DNA of 64,000 nt from Robinsoniella peoriensis (GTDB taxonomy: Bacteria > Bacillota > Clostridia > Lachnospirales > Lachnospiraceae). This document shows positions 16,191 through 25,126 of the stretch, one piece after another; position 1 is the first letter of the stretch; every line of letters begins with the position of its first letter. Both the position numbers and the translations under genes were made by a program. The stretch lies in assembly GCF_042680125.1 (NCBI RefSeq), contig NZ_JBHTNY010000027.1; one strand, 5' to 3'. The notes below the pieces were generated by a model. It saw only the letters and a program-made list of their open reading frames with translations, did no database searches and was not told the DNA's origin.

Positions 16191-17549
16191 CTACTCTGAT
16201 TTTTCTGTTGTTTTTTCGGTTGTCTTCTCTGTTGCTTTGTCAGAAGTCTTTTCTGTTGTTTTATCTGAACCGGCTTCCGTGGTTTCTTCCGTTGATCCTT
16301 CTTTTCCAGTTTCTTTCTCTGTAGTTTTTTCTGTAGCAGCTTCGGTTACCCTTGCTTCTTCATTTGTTACTTTTGCATTTTCTAACAGAAATTCCACTAC
16401 TTTATCCTGGATCAGGCTTAATTCAATGATATCTTTTCCATACTGTTTCAGGAATTCATCTTCGCTTTCAAAACCATAATCTTTGCTGTATTTTGTAAGT
16501 CCATCTTTGTATTCCTGATCAGAGATCGTGATTTTTTCTTTTTCAGCAATTGCTTTTAATAACATTTCCTGAACCAATCCCTGCTTTACTGTTTCTTCCG
16601 CCTTTTTCATGAAATCATCTTCGGACATCTGCATATTAGCCTGAAGAAACTCTTCTAAGGACTGATCTGACTGTTTTGCGTAGGATTCATAGTATGTCTT
16701 CATACTCTGAACATTCTGGTCTACTAATTCCTTCGGATAATCATTAATCTTGGAATTGCTGTAAACCTTAGAGATCAGGTCATTTATTTCTGCTGTTCTC
16801 TGGCTCTGTGCCTTCTGCTGCATCAGGGTTGCTTTCACCTGCTCTTTGTATTCATCTACTGTCTTAGCATCTGAAATCTGCTTTACCAGTTCATCTGTTA
16901 TTTCAGGTAATCTCTTGATGGAATTAACGGTTACACTAAATACAACGTCTTTACCCTGTAATTCTTCTTTTTGATAGCTATCCGGGAATTTCAGGTTCAG
17001 ATCTTTGTTTTCTCCTGATTTAACTCCGATTAATCCTTCTTCAAATCCTTCGATAAAAGCATTGGAACCAATGGTTAATTCATATCCTTTATCCGTTGCT
17101 CCCTCTACTGCTTCTCCGTCAACTTTACCTTCAAAATCAATATTTACAATATCGCCATCCTGAACTGTTCCGTCTTTTACTTCTTCCATCTTATTCTGCT
17201 GTGTAACAGTACTTTTGATCTGCTCATTGATTTCTTCATCGGTTACTTCTTCTGTCTCCAGTGTAACTTCCAGGCCTTTATACTCTCCCAGTGTTACATA
17301 ATCCAGAGCTTCATATTTCGCACGCTCTGTCTGTTTCTGGGTCTCAGAAGTTGCTTCTGTTGCATTCTCAGAGGTCTTTTCTGTACCTTCTTTCGTCTCA
17401 GATGCCTTCTCACTTCCGGCTTCTGATGTAGCGGATGCTGCCTCTGTTGCAGCCTGTGTTGACGTATCTGCTGTCTTCTTATCGCTAGAGCAGCCTGCTG
17501 CCAAAACACTCAGGCTTAATAATAATGCAACTACAATTTTTTTCTTCAT
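16191..17549 (-). CDS. trigger factor-like peptidyl-prolyl isomerase lipoprotein
   Basis: A protein of about 452 residues that pairs a lipoprotein signal (LLLSLSVLAAGCSSD) with a trigger factor-type chaperone fold. After a low-complexity Ser/Thr/Glu linker come the FKBP isomerase domain (DGDIVNIDFEGKVDGEAVEG, then GFEEGLIGVKSGE) and a helical trigger factor C-domain (about 230-400). The tail is a run of Thr-Glu-Lys repeats. Cytosolic trigger factor lacks a signal, so this one acts outside the membrane, probably folding exported proteins as PrsA does. The ribosome-binding N-terminal domain seems reduced. Start: ATG at 17547-17549, 11 bases after GAGAGG, chosen because it opens the signal peptide. 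A NodB-like gene ends about 70 bases upstream. Confidence 0.9.
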   Translation of the reverse strand: MKKKIVVALLLSLSVLAAGCSSDKKTADTSTQAATEAASATSEAGSEKASETKEGTEKTSENATEATSETQKQTERAKYEALDYVTLGEYKGLEVTLETEEVTDEEINEQIKSTVTQQNKMEEVKDGTVQDGDIVNIDFEGKVDGEAVEGATDKGYELTIGSNAFIEGFEEGLIGVKSGENKDLNLKFPDSYQKEELQGKDVVFSVTVNSIKRLPEITDELVKQISDAKTVDEYKEQVKATLMQQKAQSQRTAEINDLISKVYSNSKINDYPKELVDQNVQSMKTYYESYAKQSDQSLEEFLQANMQMSEDDFMKKAEETVKQGLVQEMLLKAIAEKEKITISDQEYKDGLTKYSKDYGFESEDEFLKQYGKDIIELSLIQDKVVEFLLENAKVTNEEARVTEAATEKTTEKETGKEGSTEETTEAGSDKTTEKTSDKATEKTTEKTTEKSE

Positions 17550-17620
17550 AAAATAAATATCCTCTCTGATTTTACGCCGCTTTACTTCCGGCTCTTTCAT
17601 TTCTTTGCTAATATAAACAA

Positions 17621-19078
17621 CTACATTTGCGGGACAGGTGTAGGTCTGGACTTATCAAATACGGAATTCGCATCAAATAAATCACTTACCAGTTCCGGAT
17701 TATAATACATTCTGTATCCATCCAGGTTTCTTCTGCCCTGACGCATGAAGTTATCACCAAACTGTACCCAGTACTGGGATGAATCTACATTACAATAGAT
17801 ATCAAATCCAACACTCTTCAAATACTCAAATTTGCCGTCTGTATTCTCGGCTGTATATCCCTCTACCGGACCAATATCCTGGCCGAAGGCAAAGATAATA
17901 ATGTTTGTAGGTCCTAAAATCGGTTCTACAGTGTCCAGCCATTTCTGCGTATCTACTTTAAGCTTGTCCAGACTAATCGTACCTACCGGCTGATGCCCCC
18001 AGGTATGACTTGCAAATGTCCAGCCATTGGCTTTCATTGCATCCGCTACTTTCGTTGCATCTGCCACATCCTGATCATAATTGAAATCAGGGTGTTTGTC
18101 CAGCCAAACTTTCTGATCTGTATCTAAACTTTCCGGATCTCTGGTCTTGTACACGATATCCGTACGATATCCAAACACACCGTTATATCCGGTCATTGCC
18201 AGTGTTCCTTTTGCTCCGCGATAGGAAAAATCCGGATGCTCTTTAACAAATTCATCAATTAACGGTACCATGTCATCGTTACCGATCGTCACCGAACCAT
18301 CGTCTTCCGTATAAGAAGTTTTCACTTCCCCATTTTCATCCACAACCAGTTTATCAGCCATACCATAGCCTTCCTGGTAATGATAGTAGCTCACATCATC
18401 CTGTGACAGGACAAATGGCTTTTTATCCGGCGGCAGCATAATCTTGCCTTTTACGAGGTTGCCGTTTTCATCAAACGTAGCCATATCGGAAAGCTTTACC
18501 ATTACATAGCCTTTTTCATACATAGACTGTGTAATTTTGTTAAACTCTTCAATTGTTGTCATAACCTGGTTGATTCCGCCTGAAGTGTGGTCTCCAGGTC
18601 CGAATGCCCGCTTCGTATCTTTAACCAGTGAATGGTAAAATACGTGAGTTACCTCTTCCAGGGGATATTCCACACAGGTTGCCTTGGTTGCTTCGTATCC
18701 GGATACTTTAGACTGCATGGCTGTATCATTGGCATAACCTGCTGAGCTCTTAAGAAGCTCGATCGCCGCATCATAGTCATACATTGCTGCAAGCCTGTCT
18801 GCTTTTGCTACCAGGTCTTCCTGCGGCGCTTCGGTTACTCTTTGTGTCTCTGATTCCTGCTTTTCACTTGCTCCAGACTGACTTTCCGTCTGTTTATTAC
18901 CCGATGATGAAGTTCCGTTCGTATTATTTTTTTTGTCAAGTACACCCTTTATTAAAAAGAAACAAAGCGCCGCAATAACCAAAACTAATACTGCAATAAT
19001 GATTTTCCCCATCAGCACTTGTTTTTTGCGTTTTGCTTTTCTGGCTTCTGCCCGATTATCTTTTCCGTTTGTCTCCAT
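17621..19078 (-). CDS. membrane-anchored, divergent polysaccharide deacetylase (NodB-like)
   Basis: A 485-residue protein with a basic head, one membrane helix (IIIAVLVLVIAALCFFLI, about 26-43), a Ser/Gln/Glu linker, a short helical repeat region, and a NodB-type domain from about 140. The metal and catalytic motifs are changed: the first Asp pair is in LSQDDVSYYH instead of TFDDG, and HTWGH stands for the H-x3-H motif. RPPYG is not seen. The family removes acetyl groups from peptidoglycan or other polymers, but activity here is unsure. It is upstream of the lipoprotein trigger factor on the same strand. Confidence 0.8.
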   Translation of the reverse strand: METNGKDNRAEARKAKRKKQVLMGKIIIAVLVLVIAALCFFLIKGVLDKKNNTNGTSSSGNKQTESQSGASEKQESETQRVTEAPQEDLVAKADRLAAMYDYDAAIELLKSSAGYANDTAMQSKVSGYEATKATCVEYPLEEVTHVFYHSLVKDTKRAFGPGDHTSGGINQVMTTIEEFNKITQSMYEKGYVMVKLSDMATFDENGNLVKGKIMLPPDKKPFVLSQDDVSYYHYQEGYGMADKLVVDENGEVKTSYTEDDGSVTIGNDDMVPLIDEFVKEHPDFSYRGAKGTLAMTGYNGVFGYRTDIVYKTRDPESLDTDQKVWLDKHPDFNYDQDVADATKVADAMKANGWTFASHTWGHQPVGTISLDKLKVDTQKWLDTVEPILGPTNIIIFAFGQDIGPVEGYTAENTDGKFEYLKSVGFDIYCNVDSSQYWVQFGDNFMRQGRRNLDGYRMYYNPELVSDLFDANSVFDKSRPTPVPQM

Positions 19079-19210
19079 TCTCTTCCTCCCTCAATGTATT
19101 GTTAAATCTACCAGTCCTCATATTTTATGCGGACTGCATCTGTTATATTATAGCATATTCCGCACTAAAATCTACCTCAAAATAGTTTTTTAAGAAAAAA
19201 TAAAGAAATA

Positions 19211-19239
19211 TTGCACTTTTAAGGAAAGAATGGTAGAAT
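19211..19239 (+). promoter_or_regulatory. promoter of the 19300 gene
   Basis: TTGCAC (19211-19216), 17 bases, TAGAAT (19234-19239). The gene starts about 55 bases downstream. Confidence 0.55.
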
Positions 19240-19299
19240 GTAACAAGGTGTGAAAAATATTTGATTCTACCGATTCTACTTTATTCAGGAGGGTAACCT

Positions 19300-19782
19300 A
19301 TGTCAACTTTTTTAACTGTTCTGCTGATTATTTTAGCAGTTCTGGTCGTATTATTGGGCGTCCTGTACTTCTTTGGACGAAAAGCACAGAAAAAACAAGC
19401 CATTCAACAAGAACAGATGGAGGCAGCCAAGCAAACGGTATCCATGCTGATAATCGATAAAAAGCGGCTAAAAATAAAAGAGTCCGGCCTTCCGCAGATG
19501 GTAATTGACCAGACCCCGCGACTTATGCGTGGTTCAAAGCTTCCGATCGTAAAAGCGAAAGTCGGCCCTAAGATCATGACTCTTGTATGTGATGCTAAGA
19601 TCTACGATGTAGTTCCGATTAAGAAAGAAGTTAAAGCCGTAGTAAGCGGTATCTACATTACCGAAGTCAAAGGTGTTCGCGGTCCTTTGGAAGTTCCACA
19701 GAAAAAGCAAAACTGGTTCCAGAAGGCGAAAAGCAAAATTACAGGAAACAAAACCAAGGACAAAGATAAAAAGAAAAAATAA
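19300..19782 (+). CDS. unknown single-pass membrane protein
   Basis: I do not recognise a named family. The 160 residues begin with one strong helix (FLTVLLIILAVLVVLLGVLYFF), then a basic, Gln-rich coil (KAQKKQAIQQEQMEAAKQ), a beta-rich conserved-looking core (VSMLIIDKKRLKIKESGLPQ and later VKAVVSGIYITEVKGVRGPL), and a Lys-rich tail (KTKDKDKKKK). This predicts an N-terminal anchor and a cytoplasmic domain. AGGAGGG eight bases before ATG and its own promoter and terminator show it is a real single-gene unit. It is divergent from the NodB-like gene. Confidence 0.8.
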   Translation: MSTFLTVLLIILAVLVVLLGVLYFFGRKAQKKQAIQQEQMEAAKQTVSMLIIDKKRLKIKESGLPQMVIDQTPRLMRGSKLPIVKAKVGPKIMTLVCDAKIYDVVPIKKEVKAVVSGIYITEVKGVRGPLEVPQKKQNWFQKAKSKITGNKTKDKDKKKK

Positions 19783-19795
19783 GCATCTACATATT

Positions 19796-19837
19796 AAGAA
19801 CCGGTCAGAATATATTATTTCATTCTGACCGGTTCTT
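19796..19837. terminator. bidirectional rho-independent terminator
   Basis: Perfect 16-bp arms AAGAACCGGTCAGAAT and ATTCTGACCGGTTCTT followed by TATT. It serves the converging 19300 gene and the DUF1934 gene. Confidence 0.85.
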
Positions 19838-19868
19838 TATTCATATATTACATTCTTATATTACATTC

Positions 19869-20321
19869 TTAGTTTCCCATTAACTGAAAGCTCTTGTTGT
19901 CCATGGATTTAATATTCATATTAATACAGCAGTCAGCCAGATGTTCATAATTAACTTCCAGGGCATAGTCCACTTTCACATCAATATTGTCATCCGACGT
20001 ATCCACATGGATACTGGTAGCTGAAATTCCAATCAGGAGATTTCCAAATGGTGTATCATAATACGTCATATTTTTTTTATTCTGCTCAAACACCATATGT
20101 ACATTGGTCAGTCCCCGTTTTGTAACTTCCAGACCATCCTCTTTTAATTTAATCAGATTCTGGATCTTTCCATCCATGCCTTCCATAACTTCTTCGTAAC
20201 TGATATAATGTTTTCCGTCTTTCTGCAGATACTTCGCGGCAGTCACAACCTCCACCGGATCTTCACCGCTGGTTTCCAGTGTCTGCATTCCTTTGATACT
20301 TATTAACACTTCTCCCGTCAT
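19869..20321 (-). CDS. DUF1934 (YwiB-like) protein
   Basis: A small beta-barrel protein of about 150 residues like B. subtilis YwiB. It opens MTGEVLISIKGMQT, has YISYEEVMEGMDGKIQNLIK and YDTPFGNLLIGI, as expected for this calycin-like family of unknown role. The start is the ATG at 20319-20321, six bases after AAGGTG, and that site overlaps the stop region of murI, so the two are coupled. Membership is clear; the function is not known. Confidence 0.85.
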   Translation of the reverse strand: MTGEVLISIKGMQTLETSGEDPVEVVTAAKYLQKDGKHYISYEEVMEGMDGKIQNLIKLKEDGLEVTKRGLTNVHMVFEQNKKNMTYYDTPFGNLLIGISATSIHVDTSDDNIDVKVDYALEVNYEHLADCCINMNIKSMDNKSFQLMGN

Positions 20322-20331
20322 CGTACTCACC

Positions 20332-21156
20332 TTAAAATTCTTCTATATTGATTTGTTTTGTGGTTTCAATATCATATGGTAAAATAGAATTGGCAAACTG
20401 TTTGAATTTGTCCGCCGCATCACTTACAAAAAACTGGTAAGGTGTCTCATCTTCCCCATAGCTTTCTGTATTGGCGATTCCCTTTTTCTGTAATAATTCT
20501 TTTAATCCCCTTGCTGTTTCATAAGCAGGATTTACAAGTGTTACCTTATCTCCCATGATCGCTCCGATTGTAGACCGAATCAGCGGGTAATGGGTACAGC
20601 CTAAGATCAGCGTATCAATGTCCTGTTCTTTTAATTCTGACAGATAGCGGTTTGCTATCTCTACGGTTACCGGATCTTTTAACAGCCCCTCTTCTACCAG
20701 AGGCACAAACAGCGGGCAGGCTTTTCCGATCACCTGAATATCCGGATTCTGTCCACAGATAAAATCCAGATACATATGACTGTTTACCGTACCTTCGGTT
20801 CCGATAACCCCGATTTTTCCATTTCTGGTTGTCTCGCATGCCACCATGGCTCCCGGCTTTACTACTCCGATAATTGGAATATCCAGTTCTTTTTGCACTT
20901 CTTCTAAAGCAAATGCACTGGCCGTATTGCAGGCAATCACAATCGCCTTTACTTCCTGTGTCTGCAGAAAACGTATGATCTGCCTGGAATATTTTAAAAT
21001 GGTATCTTTTGATTTACTGCCATAAGGCACCCGCGCAGTATCGCCGAAATAGACAATCCTCTCCTGAGGGCTGTTGCGCATGACCTCTCTGGCAACGGTC
21101 AAACCTCCTACTCCTGAGTCAAATATGCCGATTGGTTTCTGATTTATATTATTCAT
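20332..21156 (-). CDS. murI: glutamate racemase
   Basis: Converts L-glutamate to D-glutamate for peptidoglycan without a cofactor. The 274 residues fit the family. The N-terminal GIFDSGVGGLTVAREV is diagnostic, and the two catalytic cysteines lie in IACNTASA near 74 and LGCTHYPLI near 185. GAGG lies eight bases before ATG. It is followed directly by the DUF1934 gene and preceded by the YigZ-like gene on the same strand, though about 110 bases separate the latter two. Confidence 0.97.
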   Translation of the reverse strand: MNNINQKPIGIFDSGVGGLTVAREVMRNSPQERIVYFGDTARVPYGSKSKDTILKYSRQIIRFLQTQEVKAIVIACNTASAFALEEVQKELDIPIIGVVKPGAMVACETTRNGKIGVIGTEGTVNSHMYLDFICGQNPDIQVIGKACPLFVPLVEEGLLKDPVTVEIANRYLSELKEQDIDTLILGCTHYPLIRSTIGAIMGDKVTLVNPAYETARGLKELLQKKGIANTESYGEDETPYQFFVSDAADKFKQFANSILPYDIETTKQINIEEF

Positions 21157-21264
21157 TATTATATCCTCAATCTGATTTTTAAAGCTTTTCTTCCACTATT
21201 CTACTAGCAATCATCAAATAATTCAAGTGCTGAATTACCGGGACCCCTGCAAGCTGCCGTTTTC

Positions 21265-21915
21265 TCAGGAAAAAATCTCAGGTTTCCCATCAATAAATGC
21301 AAAATAAACCTCTGTTTCACTTAAGTATTTCGCTTTGCCGTTTGTTCCCTCGGTAATTTCCCCTTTCAGATCCAGAAGTTCATCACCCGGAACTAATGCT
21401 TTGACTATTACAATATCCGTATATTCCGAATCCAGGACAGCGATCTTTCTCTGCCCCAGTAAATACTGTATCCTGCCGATACCATTATAATCTGTTTTAA
21501 TCTCCAGAATCCACCCATGCTGCTTCGTAATGACAATGCTTTCCCGCAGTCCTTCCTGGACCGCTTTTGAATAAGCCCGTACAAGTCCTCCCGTTCCTAA
21601 CAGCGTGCCTCCAAAATATCTGGTCACAACTACAACTGCATTGTGGATTTCTTCTCCCAGCAAAACATCCAGCATAGGTTTGCCGGCAGTTCCGCCGGGT
21701 TCCCCATCATCGCTGCATCTTTGTATTTCCTGATTTTCCCCTAGAACGAATGCAAAACAATTGTGTGAAGCATTCCAGTATTTCTTTTTCATTGCCGCAA
21801 TAAATTCCAATGCCTCTTCTTCATTGATGACAGGCTGAACCGTGGCGATAAACCGGGACTTTTTTTCACTGATTTCTCCCTCGCCGCCCAGATAGACTAT
21901 TTTCAGATTTTTCAT
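21265..21915 (-). CDS. YigZ/IMPACT family protein
   Basis: A 216-residue two-domain protein: UPF0029 (about 15-125) with the signature SDDGEPGGTAGKPML and VVVTRYFGGTLLGTGGLVRA, and a ferredoxin-like DUF1949 domain behind. The bacterial YigZ/YvyE role is not settled; eukaryotic IMPACT inhibits GCN2. AAAGGAT lies nine bases before the ATG. It is on the same strand as murI downstream and divergent from the PBP1A gene. Length is typical. Confidence 0.93.
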   Translation of the reverse strand: MKNLKIVYLGGEGEISEKKSRFIATVQPVINEEEALEFIAAMKKKYWNASHNCFAFVLGENQEIQRCSDDGEPGGTAGKPMLDVLLGEEIHNAVVVVTRYFGGTLLGTGGLVRAYSKAVQEGLRESIVITKQHGWILEIKTDYNGIGRIQYLLGQRKIAVLDSEYTDIVIVKALVPGDELLDLKGEITEGTNGKAKYLSETEVYFAFIDGKPEIFS

Positions 21916-22123
21916 AACTGATCATCCTTTTCTTAATGTAACGCCCTCTTTTTTTATTTGTGTCCGTTTTTTCACAAATTTCAGCTAAAAGGGGATGTAT
22001 ACAAATTTCTCTTTGCGTACATTATAAGATAAGAAGCCCATTTTCACAATCTATATATTTTATGAAGTACTTAAAAAAAAATGAACTTGTTACTTCACCC
22101 TTTATTTCATCTGCTTTATTTGT

Positions 22124-22129
22124 TATAAT
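22124..22129 (+). promoter_or_regulatory. -10 box of the PBP1A promoter
   Basis: TATAAT, about 75 bases before the start codon. The -35 at 17 bases upstream (TTTATT) is weak. Confidence 0.45.
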
Positions 22130-22203
22130 ACATAGACCAGTGGAATTTCTGTAAGTCTATGGATCCAATTCCGCTGTTTGCAAGTATTAAGGAGGCCGTG
22201 CCT

Positions 22204-25044
22204 ATGAATTATGGAAAAAAAGAAATTTCCAAAAAACAAAAAGAACAGACTTCTGCGAAGGTGGGCAAAAAAATTGGCTTCACTTTTGTTAAAGTATTGC
22301 TAATATGTTTCGTTGCCCTGATCGTTGGTGGGACATGCATTGGGTTTGGTCTGATCAATGGACTGATAAAAAATGCGCCTGATATTTCCGGTATGAGCGT
22401 AGCACCTACCCAGGCGGCAACTTACATTTATGATACCGATGGAAATCCCATCCAGAAGCTGACTGCATCGGATTCTAACCGAACTCCGGTTACTATTGAT
22501 AAAATACCCATTGACCTGCAGCACGCCGTAGTTGCAGTAGAAGATGAACGTTTCTATGAACATAACGGTATTGATGTCCGCGGAATTATCCGTGCGTTTG
22601 TTGTAGGCGTCAGCAGCGGGAACTTTTCCGAAGGCGCCAGTACCATTACCCAGCAGCTTTTAAAGAACAATGTATTTCCCGACTGGGTCAGCGAATCTTC
22701 CCTTGCGGAGCGATTCAAGCGTAAATTCCAGGAGCAGTACCTGGCACTGCAGCTGGAAAAAAGCCTTACAAAAGATCAGATTTTGGAAGATTATCTGAAT
22801 ACCATTAACCTGGGAGCAGGTGCGTATGGCGTTCAGGCTGCCGCTCATCGCTACTTCAACAAGGATGTATCGGAGCTTACCCTTTCTGAAAGTACTGTTA
22901 TCGCAGGTATTACCCAGAATCCTTCCGGTTACAATCCAATCCTTTATCCGGAAGAGAATGCAAAAAGACGTGTTAAAGTATTAAACCATATGCTTGATCA
23001 GGGGTACATTGATCAGACACAATATGATGAAGCTCTGAATGATGATGTCTATTCCAGAATCCAGGAAACCGATGTGGAAACCGGCGAGACATCAATCTAC
23101 AGTTATTATGAAGATGCTTTGATCGACCAGGCTATGGACGACCTGATGGAAATCAAAGGCTACACCCAGAATCAGGCTTATAAAGCTCTGTATTCCGGCG
23201 GTTTAAAAGTATTTTCCAACCAGGACAAAAATATTCAGCAGATTTGTGATGAAGAATTTGCGAATCCTGCTAATTTCCCATCCGGAACTTTAATCGGCCT
23301 GGACTATGCTTTGACTCTGGAATCCGCTGACGGAGAGGCATCTTTCTATGACAGCGAGAGTATGAGAGTGTATTTTGAAGCACAGGATGCATCCTTTAAT
23401 ATGATGTTTCCTGATTCCGATACCGCGAATTCCTATGCTGCCCAGTATAAGCAGGCTGTTATGAAATCCGGCGATACGGTGCTCTCAGAACGTATCTCAC
23501 TGATTCCACAGCCCCAGGCATCCGTGGTAATTATTGATCAGAGTACCGGCTATGTAAAAGCCATCGTAGGCGGACGTGGTAACAAGGAAGCCAGCCTGAC
23601 ATTAAACCGTGCTACTTCTACCAGAAGACAGCCGGGATCTACTTTTAAGCCGATTACCGTGTATGGTCCTGCAATTGACCGTGCAGGCATGACACTTTCC
23701 ACCGTTTATGATAACGCACCTTATAATTATACCAACGGGCCGGAAGTCCGGAATTGGGACAGCGATTATGGATACAGCGGTTTAGAAACGATCCGCTCCG
23801 CCATTACCAAGTCCATCAACGTCATAGCCGTAAAATGTCTGACGGATATATCTCCTCAGACCGGTATAGATTATGCCGAGAAATTTGGTATCACAACACT
23901 TTATAACCATGATGTGAATAGTAACGGAGATGTCCTGACGGACGCTAACCAGCCATTGGCTTTGGGTGGTGTACGGGACGGTGTTGTGAATCTGGAACTT
24001 ACGGGTGCATACGCCGCCATTGCTAATAAAGGCCAGTATATCGAGCCGAAATTTTATTCTAAGATTGAGGATCTGAACGGAAATATCGTCATTGATAACA
24101 CCACGCCTGTCAGCTCCAGTGCAGTTAAGCAATCCACTGCGTTCCTGCTGACAAGTGCCATGGAAGATGTTATTAAAAAACCGGAAGGTACTGCATATGG
24201 AACCATTAATCTGGGTGATATGCCGGTAGCCGGCAAATCAGGTACCACGGATGATACAAAGGATATCTGGTTTGAAGGTTATACACCCTATTATACCTGC
24301 GGTATCTGGGGCGGCTATGACAATAATGTAGCCCTTCCTGACGGAGATATTTACCACTCCTACAGCAAGGTACTCTGGAACGCTATTATGCAGAGGATTC
24401 ACCAGGATCTTCCTGTAAAAGAATTTGAACAGCCGGAGGATATTGTAACCGCTTCGGTTTGTAAAAAATCCGGCAAGCTGGCAATACCGGGTGTCTGCAG
24501 TGCAGATCCAAGAGGCTCTCAGGTATACACCGAATACTATGTAAGAGGTACACAGCCGGTAGCTGAATGTGATGTACACGTAGCTGTCAAGATCTGTTCT
24601 AAGACCGGACTGAAAGCAACCAGCACCTGTGAACCTGTAACCAAGGTCTTCGTTCAAAGACCGACGGGAAGCGAAGGAACTACCGACGATTCTGCTTATG
24701 CACCGCCAGGCGGCACCTGCAGCGGACACACCATACTGGACAAATTATCTGATCTGCTAAAAGGAGATAAAGATAAAAATAAAAAAGAATCTGAGACTTC
24801 ACCGGACGGAGAAGAAAACAAACCACAGAATCCGGAAGATGCCAATAAACCATCGTACCCCGGAACCAACACTCCGGATGATACAACCGGTGAGGGCAAT
24901 GGAGAAGGAACAGGAAACGGTACGGGCAATGGAACTACACCTCCGGGTGATCAAAACCAGGGAAACGGAGGCCAGACCACACCGCCTTCCTATCCGGGGG
25001 GGAATACCAATGGCGACGGGGTAATTGATGCTCCACCGCAATAA
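22204..25044 (+). CDS. class A penicillin-binding protein (PBP1A)
   Basis: A bifunctional murein synthase of about 946 residues. It has a short basic cytoplasmic head, one membrane helix (FVKVLLICFVALIVGGTCIG, near 28-55), a GT51 glycosyltransferase domain (catalytic Glu in VEDERFYEHNG near 112, then STITQQLLKN) and a transpeptidase domain with SxxK in GSTFKP near 477, SxN in TKSINV near 536 and KSGTT near 677. The tail from about 840 is rich in Gly, Asn, Thr and Pro, a common wall-spanning or disordered end. The start is the ATG at 22204, eight bases after AAGGAGG; the upstream in-frame ATG has no such site. It stands alone between its promoter and a strong terminator. Confidence 0.95.
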   Translation: MNYGKKEISKKQKEQTSAKVGKKIGFTFVKVLLICFVALIVGGTCIGFGLINGLIKNAPDISGMSVAPTQAATYIYDTDGNPIQKLTASDSNRTPVTIDKIPIDLQHAVVAVEDERFYEHNGIDVRGIIRAFVVGVSSGNFSEGASTITQQLLKNNVFPDWVSESSLAERFKRKFQEQYLALQLEKSLTKDQILEDYLNTINLGAGAYGVQAAAHRYFNKDVSELTLSESTVIAGITQNPSGYNPILYPEENAKRRVKVLNHMLDQGYIDQTQYDEALNDDVYSRIQETDVETGETSIYSYYEDALIDQAMDDLMEIKGYTQNQAYKALYSGGLKVFSNQDKNIQQICDEEFANPANFPSGTLIGLDYALTLESADGEASFYDSESMRVYFEAQDASFNMMFPDSDTANSYAAQYKQAVMKSGDTVLSERISLIPQPQASVVIIDQSTGYVKAIVGGRGNKEASLTLNRATSTRRQPGSTFKPITVYGPAIDRAGMTLSTVYDNAPYNYTNGPEVRNWDSDYGYSGLETIRSAITKSINVIAVKCLTDISPQTGIDYAEKFGITTLYNHDVNSNGDVLTDANQPLALGGVRDGVVNLELTGAYAAIANKGQYIEPKFYSKIEDLNGNIVIDNTTPVSSSAVKQSTAFLLTSAMEDVIKKPEGTAYGTINLGDMPVAGKSGTTDDTKDIWFEGYTPYYTCGIWGGYDNNVALPDGDIYHSYSKVLWNAIMQRIHQDLPVKEFEQPEDIVTASVCKKSGKLAIPGVCSADPRGSQVYTEYYVRGTQPVAECDVHVAVKICSKTGLKATSTCEPVTKVFVQRPTGSEGTTDDSAYAPPGGTCSGHTILDKLSDLLKGDKDKNKKESETSPDGEENKPQNPEDANKPSYPGTNTPDDTTGEGNGEGTGNGTGNGTTPPGDQNQGNGGQTTPPSYPGGNTNGDGVIDAPPQ

Positions 25045-25067
25045 AACCATTGTATACAGCAAAAAAC

Positions 25068-25112
25068 GGAGAAGAAATCTAAATAATAAGATTTCTTCTC
25101 CATTTTTTTATT
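25068..25112 (+). terminator. rho-independent terminator of the PBP1A gene
   Basis: Perfect 13-bp arms GGAGAAGAAATCT and AGATTTCTTCTCC followed by ATTTTTTTATT. Confidence 0.9.
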
Positions 25113-25126
25113 ACAGTATATCCTCT

